Shown here: piece by piece, positions 56,860-64,000 of the stretch | Position numbering within the stretch: the first letter of the stretch is position 1 | How the letters are laid out: every line of letters begins with the position of its first letter | DNA from: Eucalyptus grandis | Taxonomy: Eukaryota; Streptophyta; Magnoliopsida; Myrtales; Myrtaceae | Assembly: GCF_016545825.1 (NCBI RefSeq) | Contig: NC_052618.1 | Location: 11,337,398 to 11,401,397, forward strand | Reading direction: 5' to 3' | Length of the DNA stretch: 64,000 nt | Program-made: the position numbers and the translations under genes | Notes under the pieces: model-generated | The model's database searches: none | What the model saw: only the letters and a program-made list of their open reading frames with translations | Told to the model about the DNA's origin: nothing

Positions 56860-59313
56860 TTATACAAGGTCAGTTGCTCGTTCAACTTGATCTGCTTCTT
56901 CTTCTCTTTTCTCTTCGAGACTTTCTTTCGTCACGTTGCTCTCCTTTTGTGATGGCTCTCGAACATCGTCACCCTCCTTAATGTCGTTCTCGTTAGGAGA
57001 GGCGACGGCGATCTCAATGGATTTAGACTCACTGGGACCGCTCAATGGCGCTAATTGATTTGTCTTCTTGTCCTCCTTCCTTTTGCCCCATAGCACCGCA
57101 TAGAGGCCGAGTACTATGAGCCCTGAACCTAGAATGCTACCATCGAAATGGATTGAGAATTTCAGATATCTCGTGTCAAGTTATTTGAAAAGTTCGAATA
57201 TTTTAAAAATATGTGTATACCTATCAATATATATACCTTCCCATATGCAATTTTTCATCCAACACCATAGACCCCACCAAGGCCACGGTCACCAGCATCA
57301 AAGGATTGAAAACTGACACGAACACCGGTCCTCTCATCCGTACGCACCAAACGATTAGAGTATAGCATAAACCGGAAGCGACTATCCCCTGCAACACCAT
57401 AGGCGAGGATCAGTCGACGACACGCAACGGGGTAATTCGACGGTCGATATTGAGCCCTAATGAATTTGCACGACATTGGGAAGTAAGAGGTTTGTAGGGG
57501 GTACCGCGTATGATACGGTGAGGAGCCTGATGTTCCATCCGAGCTTCCACTGGCTCCAATCCCTCTCTCGACACAGTGCGTAAACTGTCGCTTGGATCGA
57601 CCCCAAGAAGGTCATCAGAGCCGTGCTCGTGTATTGGTATGGGAAATCTTCACTCATCTTTGCCTGTCCAACAAATCATTTTGCATTACTATTTTTTGTT
57701 ACCGACAAATAGCAAATAGCAACATGCAAATGACCGTATTTTCTCATTCTAAGAACGTTTTGATTAGTTACCCCGTGATCAGCCTCTTAGTAAGGGTAAT
57801 CGAAAGTATCAATTTGACATCATCAGTGCAGGCAAAACCACCCGCCGGTCCATTAGCATCGGGCGAGGCTCTACTCATAAGATGATAGGTGTGACTTTTA
57901 TGATTGTTTTGAATGGTAAATGTTAGGATTCTAATTAACAAGCGGCACATCCAAGCTGAGTGCGCTTAAATCACTCGGTCACTCCAATCCCTGGGAGGCT
58001 CATTAGGTCTTGTGGGTTGAACCGTTTGGTATTTAGATAAATATTAGCCGTCAAGAAGATCTCATTTTTATAAATTTTTTTTATAAAAGAACCTTGACTA
58101 GGCAAAGGTGAATCACGCTAGAAAGATCTCCACACATTGAAACGAAGCAAAATTCAAAGGAACGTGGAGACGTATTGAGAAGAAAAGGCGAAGACCCACC
58201 TGGATGATCAACCACGAAGCGTAGCAGAAGCAGCTTGCCACGGCCAAGAGCGATCCCAGGAGGAGATCGCTCGAGCCCACCTGGCCCCGCCGGGTCGCCG
58301 CCACGTGGCGCAACAGGTTCACGTGCGTTGACCAGAGGTTGACTTCCGCTCCCTTGTAGAACGTGAGCAGCATTGCCCCACCGATCCCCATTAATGTTCC
58401 CGCCGCCTTTGCCTTCCCTGCAACTGTCCTCACCCTCACCTTCTCCAACCTAACCAACGTGAACATGAAAGAAAACCGCAACGCACGTCAGGAAAAACAT
58501 CCCAGCTGAAGATCCCCGATTTACTAAATCATAAGCCAAGTACATGTTGAGGAACTTGCATGAGAAAATCCTGTACATACCCAAGAGAAACAGCCAAGAC
58601 GAAGGTCACAGCAGGGACAAGGTTGGCCATAGCCGAGGCATAGGTTGCAGATGTCATCGATAAGCTTGCTAGGTACAAATTTTGCCCCATTGATCCCCTG
58701 CAGTTCATTCAATCAGAGTCAACAATAAATGTCCAGAAACTTCCCCATGCATGAACACCTGAGTCTTCCATATTTATGTACAGAGAAGTCTCTTTTAGAA
58801 GAAAAATCTAGTAAAGGTTGCATCTAGTCTGCTGCAGTACATGGAAACATGGCTTTTATGCTGTTTACGAGTGCTATCTTTATAGCATCACAAGACACTA
58901 GGCATTTCCCAAAGGTTATGGATTCAACAACAGCAGGCACTTACCCTAATAGCGCGCAAAAGAAGGCTTGTACCAGCACTGTCCATGTTATCTTTGGCCT
59001 GCTCTTCCTGTTATATGTGAAAGAAGGAAATCAGTATACGCATACCTATTCGAATAGATTGATATCATAAAGGGAAAAAGTATACTCCATTTGACAAGAG
59101 AAGTGTGTGTGACCTTTCTAAGAAGAAAGCCAGGGGGGCCAGCACAGCGGTCGCGAACATGAACCGATAGGCGATGACCACTGACAGGTTCATCCCGTTG
59201 CTCACGGCGAGCTTGTACAGTATGTTGATGCCGCCGAAAGCAACCTGGACGACCACCATCATCAGTGTGGCCTTCATTTCGTGTGTGGCCTCGAACAAAC
59301 GATACATTGCCAT
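56860..59313 (-). CDS. WAT1-related (EamA/MtN21) transporter, copy 4, intact
   Basis: Seven exons: 59,114-59,313 (ATG at 59,313), 58,945-59,007, 58,581-58,697, 58,200-58,449, 57,505-57,663, 57,237-57,388, 56,860-57,136 (TAA). Lengths 200, 63, 117, 250, 159, 152 and 277 nt sum to 1,218, or 405 residues, normal for the family. Introns are 106, 247, 131, 536, 116 and 100 bp, all GT-AG. The first EamA domain runs from about residue 12 to 145 (LYKLAVSNGMNLSVVIAYRF; GSMGQNLYLASLSMTSATYA), the second from about 185 to 330 (LLLGSLLAVASCFCYASWLI; GPVFVSVFNPLMLVTVALVG), then a charged tail rich in Lys and Glu. Predicted integral membrane carrier. The founding member WAT1 exports auxin from vacuoles, but the substrate here is unknown. 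From recall it is closest to the At1g25270/At1g68170 group. Confidence 0.9.
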
Positions 59314-59487
59314 CGCTTGAAACCCTCTCTCTCTCTCTCTCCTCTCGATATCGGTTAATTGAACGAGTGTGAAAGTATCTTAGTTAAACGCGACAATTGA
59401 AATAAGAAGGCATCTGCTGAATCTTTGTACTGAAAATGAGTAAAAGAGTGAAGAATGGATGATGCAGAAGAGAGAAGCGTATGTGGG

Positions 59488-59598
59488 ATATATATAATCC
59501 AACAGAGAAAGAGGCCACCAGGTGCTTTGCTTGGCTATGTACTCACGTCACAATGCATTAAAGGACCCTCGCACGTGCGAGCCCCGGGCCGGCACGTG
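59488..59598 (-). promoter_or_regulatory. Core promoter of WAT1-like copy 4
   Basis: TATATATA box at 59,488-59,496, about 175 bp before the ATG, G-boxes CACGTG at 59,572-59,577 and 59,593-59,598, and CACGTCAC near 59,544. Conserved in all four copies, which argues for use. Confidence 0.65.
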
Positions 59599-59601
59599 CC
59601 A

Positions 59602-59622
59602 GGAAGAAGAAGAAGAAGAAGA

Positions 59623-59669
<47 letters not shown>
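59602..59669. repeat. (GAA)n(GA)n microsatellite upstream of copy 4
   Basis: About nine GAA units followed by about 20 GA units, just upstream of the G-boxes. The other copies have only short GA runs here (14,612-14,632 in copy 1). Confidence 0.9.
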
Positions 59670-59671
<2 letters not shown>

Positions 59672-60769
59672 CATTTGGGTGTTGGCTTCTTCAGTGCGCA
59701 GCGGTCAAACAAATTCAAGGAAGTGGAACCGCTTTTAGGGCAAAAGCATCGCGTGGCTTCACGGATGATCACAATCTCCACTAATTACATGTATAAGTCG
59801 ATGCGAAGTATTACTTTAGCATTGTGTGCTTAGCTACCCGTTCAGGCAGATCAAATTAATTTGGATTCCTAAGTTTATTTTGCACTTCGAGAGCGGCTAT
59901 TTATTCTCAGAGAATAATCGGTTAAAAAATTAGGATGCTGTATACCATCAAAACATATATATTGTGCATTTAAGTCTTAGAATACAACAAAGCTCATATA
60001 CAGGCTGATTGTATGAATTTAATTCAGTCATAAACATTTTAATTGATTTGATGTAATCATAATCCTTCGGGTAAAAATGCAATAAAATTATAAAACCTAT
60101 CAACTGATCCATGTAGGATGGGCAATGATGACCAGACCGTAATGTCAACAATGTTAGGAAAATTTTCCACATCTAATCACTAATCATGACATGTAGCATG
60201 GCCAATGAAACTGGATTGCAACTTTAACAATTTCAGGGGGAAGATTTGGCCGGGAGAACTCGATTGCATTTTCAGACAAAAGTTCAGATATATTGTATTA
60301 ATTGAAAAATTCATGATTTTAATTGAAATTTATAGAATGGATTTAGGACTAATTTTTTTTTTTGTTGATGTTCTCTTCAAATTAACTAGAAAAGACACTC
60401 ATATTGTTAAGAAAAATGCTGAAAAGAGGAATAGAGATTTTTTTGTTTGTTTGTATATTTCGATATGTAGTAATGAGAAATATACGAGCTTATTTATAGG
60501 CAATATGAGATGGTTATTTAAGGTAACAAGATAAACATAATATCAAATATAAATAATCAAGGATATGCTATATTAAAGGAGATATATGCATAATCTTGAG
60601 AGATATGCAGAATCAACTTAATATCCTAATATTGCCAACATCCCCTTAAATGCAAGATGAGTGGAAACAGATCAACTTGAATTTGAAAAATAATCCGAAT
60701 GGCGTCATAAAAATCTTCAATTAAAATAAGCTCATTGGATCTGAGACAAGGTGGCGTGTGTGATCGCTC

Positions 60770-61020
60770 CAAACTTCCGTTGATAAGAAGATTTCAATAT
60801 GTTACCCGTGTGATGGCCATGAGTTCGGTGGTGGTGTCGGCTTCTTGAAATGAGAAGTAATAGGTTGAGAATCGAAGGCATTGGAGCCAAACTACATGTG
60901 TCCTATGCGATCGATTTTGTTGGCGTGACAATAACTTAACAAACGTAGCTAGTACGATTAGTGTGGCTACAACAAGCAGAGTAAGCCAGGCATTGCTAAC
61001 CAAAAAATACCATGCAATGA
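60770..61020 (-). pseudogene. Possible cytochrome P450 N-terminal fragment
   Basis: The minus strand reads AWLTLLVVATLIVLATFVKL then LSRQQ, a membrane anchor followed by basic residues, and in another frame PTPPPNSWPSHG, resembling the proline-rich hinge of P450s. A frameshift lies between. Units 1 and 2 keep only edges of this stretch (17,780; 29,160). Weak evidence; it may be another anchored protein. Confidence 0.3.
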
Positions 61021-62089
61021 TGCAACTTTACGGCATTGAAAAATACCTTCATTGAAAATAAAAGCTCAACTTGGCTACACGTTAGAGACATCGTAACGCA
61101 ACCACCGTGGCACTTACTTAGATGGGAATAATAGACTTGGGTGAACATTGTCGAGTGGCAGGGATTGATTTATTTGCTTGGAATGCATGGGTGCATCGTT
61201 GAAAATGATAAAGTAGAAAAAAAATAGAATTAGAAAAATTTCTGAGGTGCATAGGGTGCGAGTGCATTGAAATTGCCTCTCTGATATCAAGTTAAGAAGA
61301 TGCTTTCTATCAAATGAGATTTATGCATAATCCTAAGAGCTACGAGGAATCAACTAAATATTGTTAATACGTAAAAAGAGGACTTAGATATGGAGGTGAT
61401 GATGCCGGGGCAATCTCTTAGGTGCAGTTTTTCCCGGTGGATGCATGTAGACACGCCAAAAAGACATGCTATATTTTCTTCCATCATCTATCTTCTTTTC
61501 ATGGAGTGGCTGACTAAGTTTGTATATGATAGCACTGTTAGGAATCGCCATCTTTTCTTCCATCATCTATCTTCTTTTCATGGGGTGGCTAAGTTTGTCT
61601 ATGATAGCATTATTTAAGATTTGCCGCAAAATCACAAGAAAATAAAGAGTAAAAACGAGAAAAAAAATCAAGACACAAGGTTTTTATCCCGGTTCATCTT
61701 TAAATTAAGGCTATATCTAAAAGAGGATTTTACTATAACTAATATCTTATGCTTTCTGTTGCATCCTTCAATGACAAAAAAAAAAGATTTTACATACACA
61801 CACTTCCACGCCCCCAATGGCAATTAATGGATTAGGCCAAAATTATCAACAAAATATGAGTTCAAATTATAAAAGTCCTCTAGTATCTCGGGGCGCTGTC
61901 CCCACAACTCTTGGACCCAGCAAACTCATTAGGGACCGGAACCCCATATTATTTTCTCAATAGAGAGTATGAACTATACCATAATAAAGACTCCATCATG
62001 ACATTCCTCTTGCATTCTATTTACAGAGTCAAGTTAGGGCTTTACGACGATGACAAACAAGTGAAGAAATTACTAGGATGAAAATAATA

Positions 62090-62310
62090 AATGGCGGCAC
62101 CGGCATGCCCGCTGGTGAGAAAACGTCTGGCGTGACGTTACTAAACGGAGGGCTAGCGTGGGATGGCGCTCCAATTTCATGCTTTAGTGGATTGCTTTTG
62201 ACTATTTTTTCACTCCACTAACGGAAGCTGCAGCCAATTTGGCCTTTCGGATTTGAGACCTAATTTGTCTTTTGCTTCGATCTTTACTGATCACTCGATT
62301 CCACGACCGG
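62090..62310. other. GC-rich conserved block, unit 4 (shortened)
   Basis: Paralogous to 18,783-19,112 with the middle, including the G-box, deleted. Similarity to the array ends near 62,505. Confidence 0.5.
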
Positions 62311-62505
62311 TGAATTTGCCCCATATTTTTAATATAAATACACACATGCTGATAAAATTGTCCAAATTTTTTTAAATTTATTATACTTTTAGCAATTTAG
62401 TTTGAAATTTTTTAATTATATTAATTGAGTCTTAATTTTTTTTCACGTTTCACTAATTGAGTTCATCCAATCAAATTTAACCAGAAATTGCTGAAGTGAA
62501 AGTTG

Positions 62506-63150
62506 ACCATTTTATGTAGCATGGTTGGTGTTGATATTGACAATGTTTTTTATTTTTATTTTTTTCTCAAGTTTTTATAAAAAAATTAAAAAAAATTAAA
62601 AAAAAATAAAAATTGCTCCCATTTTTCATTGACCCTGATAATCATCTCATCTCACATTTTTCTGCATATAGTTATCATATCCTTTGCTTGGTGCTTTTAA
62701 TGTATTCGCGAAAGTTTTTCAAAATATTGATATAGCCTATTTTACCCTTCATTCCAGGTTATATTGTTAGTCTCAACAAAAGAAATCCCTCAAACAACAA
62801 TAAAAAGGCGACCTTAGTCTTGACTTGGGTGTAACATAGTGGAAACTATGATCACTAAGTGACCTATTCAAACCGCCTATCTTCAGTTGTCGATATCAAA
62901 GACATAGTTCGCACGAGATTGGGTGAGTCCGATCAGAGTTTTCTAGCAACCGAAGGGCTGTATTCCTTGCATCGACAAACCTTCATAGTACCAGGCGATC
63001 CACCAGAAGGACATTGGCTCCCCGGAGGTAAAACACACTGGTACACATCCATGCATTTGAAATTCTCAACAGTTTCTGGTTAGGTTAATGGCCGACTAGT
63101 TACTAAGGTCTTGATAGATGATAGGTCGACAATGAATTTGATTGCCTTAC
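62506..63150. other. Sequence outside the array
   Basis: Not seen in the other units. Starts AT-rich with A and T runs (62,540-62,620). 62,860-63,083 has an open plus-strand frame without recognised motifs; given its position it may belong to the decayed retroelement that follows. Confidence 0.4.
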
Positions 63151-63320
63151 GAATGTTCCCTTGTTGGGTTTTGCTAGTGCGGTTGGCGATGCCGACGGGG
63201 TGGTGCTTGGTGACATTACAGTCGGTACAAGAACACTTAAAAACGACTCGTCTGTAATTGATGCGGATGTATCATACAATCTATCACTGGATAGAGACTG
63301 GATTTGCAATAATCATTGTG
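63150..63320 (+). pseudogene. Decayed Ty3/gypsy-type protease-region fragment
   Basis: A frame reads GVVLGDITVGTRTLK, then SVIDADVSYNLSLDRDWICN and NHCVPSR. This fits the C-terminal part of the aspartic protease region of plant Ty3/gypsy polyproteins, which reads roughly I.VG....F.V.D....YN.LLGR.WI....VPS. The Leu-Gly-Arg is changed to Ser-Leu-Asp-Arg. Flanking frames are broken. Tat/Ogre-like origin is likely but not certain. Confidence 0.5.
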
Positions 63321-63439
63321 TACCCTCGAGAAATAACTCATTTGCGAGCAAACCACCAGAATCCGTTTTGAAAGATCTGGCTTTCTGTCGCGTGTCTGAT
63401 AGAGGGGTCAAATGGATCCTAAAAGAAATGGACTGGTGA

Positions 63440-64000
63440 CATGGCAAGGGGATATACTTTATGAAAATATTTTGGAACACTGTGTTCTGTTAGAATTTTT
63501 GCGAAAGCCTGAAGATTCCGATTATTGATGGATGAACAAAAGCCGTGCATGCATAATCAGAATCGAACGTAAAACGTGAAAATTTTTGTATTGACCTCCA
63601 GCTAGTGATGAAATTCAATTGAAGCAAGATTTGTAGAGACTTGAATGATCAAGAGTAGGTACTTCTAGTCAATTTCCCTCTCAACGTTGATGGAGGCTTT
63701 TTAGATTATGAGAGGGTTTGGCTTATATGACTTATTTATATCCCCATTCAAACACCCTTTCATATAACTTCTTCAGTCAAGGCAGCTAACTTAATATTGG
63801 GTGATCATCATAGTTATCAAATAAAACGTTGACGGAATTAATTAATGTGGACAATAATAAATTGAATGTGGAATCACTTGCAATAGTCTAATCTCCAATA
63901 GGCGACAATTGCACCTTTCAAGCCAAGAGCTACATCCCTTCTACACAATATACAATAATGGCAATTCCATGCTTTTTTCTTTAGGAGTGCTAGATACTTG
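63440..64000. other. Unassigned sequence at the right edge
   Basis: No gene recognised. Could be part of the same decayed retroelement or an LTR cut by the window edge. Confidence 0.4.

Larger units (their letters stand above)
5527..62505. repeat. Segmental tandem array of four WAT1-bearing units
   Basis: The same sequence (ATAAAAGGATCT... TCACCACAACAAACGAAGACC) restarts near 5,527, 24,451, 36,348 and 54,674. Each restart is followed in the same order by a noncoding 3' flank, a seven-exon WAT1-like gene on the minus strand, its promoter, a long spacer and a GC-rich conserved block. In units 1 to 3 the order goes on with separase-like remnants and a further AT-rich spacer. Unit 4 breaks off near 62,505. 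Size differences (about 18.9, 11.9, 18.3 and 7.8 kb) are explained mostly by transposons present in one unit and absent in another. Coding and intron likeness pairs units 1 with 2 and 3 with 4. Confidence 0.85.

Noticed and set aside
62859..63083. Plus-strand 74-codon frame as a gene
   Set aside because: No motif recognised; next to a decayed retroelement and without supporting context.
1..64000. CRISPR arrays, bacterial-type operons, organelle DNA insertions
   Set aside because: No regularly spaced short repeats; genes have plant introns; I saw no stretch recognisable as plastid or mitochondrial genes.

Overview
The window is nuclear DNA of a flowering plant. Genes have GT-AG introns, the proteins are plant families (WAT1/EamA transporters, polyol transporter, PPR, separase), and the sequence is full of plant transposons. 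A woody dicot, possibly of the Myrtales, is my guess from general look only. No species is proven.

Layout. (1) Positions 1-4,760 hold four tandem copies, period about 1.05-1.07 kb, of a middle piece of a polyol/monosaccharide transporter gene on the minus strand. All are broken, and one is split by a solo LTR with a perfect 5-bp target duplication. (2) From 5,527 to about 62,505 the window is one segmental tandem array of four units starting near 5,527, 24,451, 36,348 and 54,674. Each unit carries a seven-exon WAT1-related (nodulin MtN21/EamA) transporter gene on the minus strand with its promoter. Units 1 to 3 also carry a decayed separase-like fragment and long noncoding flanks; unit 4 ends before that point. 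(3) From about 62,505 to the end is unrelated sequence with a decayed Ty3/gypsy-type fragment.

The four WAT1 copies show graded decay. Copy 4 (56,860-59,313) is intact: seven exons, 1,218 nt, 405 residues. Copy 3 (43,122-46,996) is intact except for a slightly shortened tail (395 residues). Copy 2 (25,666-27,693) lost its start codons to a 10-bp deletion and has a 1-bp frameshift in exon 6. Copy 1 (6,805-14,281) lost exon 3 and has a 5.6-kb Copia element in intron 2. By intron and exon likeness, copies 1 and 2 are sisters and copies 3 and 4 are sisters.

Because the units are paralogous, each transposon in one unit has an empty site in another, which let me place many insertions to the base: a Copia element (TSD GTTAT), a MULE with long inverted repeats and a captured PPR fragment (9-bp TSD), a hAT-type element (8-bp TSD), several PIF/Harbinger-like MITEs (3-bp TSD), a SINE (8-bp TSD) and a 3.5-kb solo LTR (TSD ATTGA). 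A two-exon remnant of a small secreted cysteine-rich peptide gene lies at the end of unit 2.

The likely working genes are therefore two neighbouring WAT1-type transporters. They share a promoter with a TATA box and two G-boxes (CACGTG). Everything else looks like pseudogene, transposon or spacer. All calls are by eye; no searches or alignments were run.
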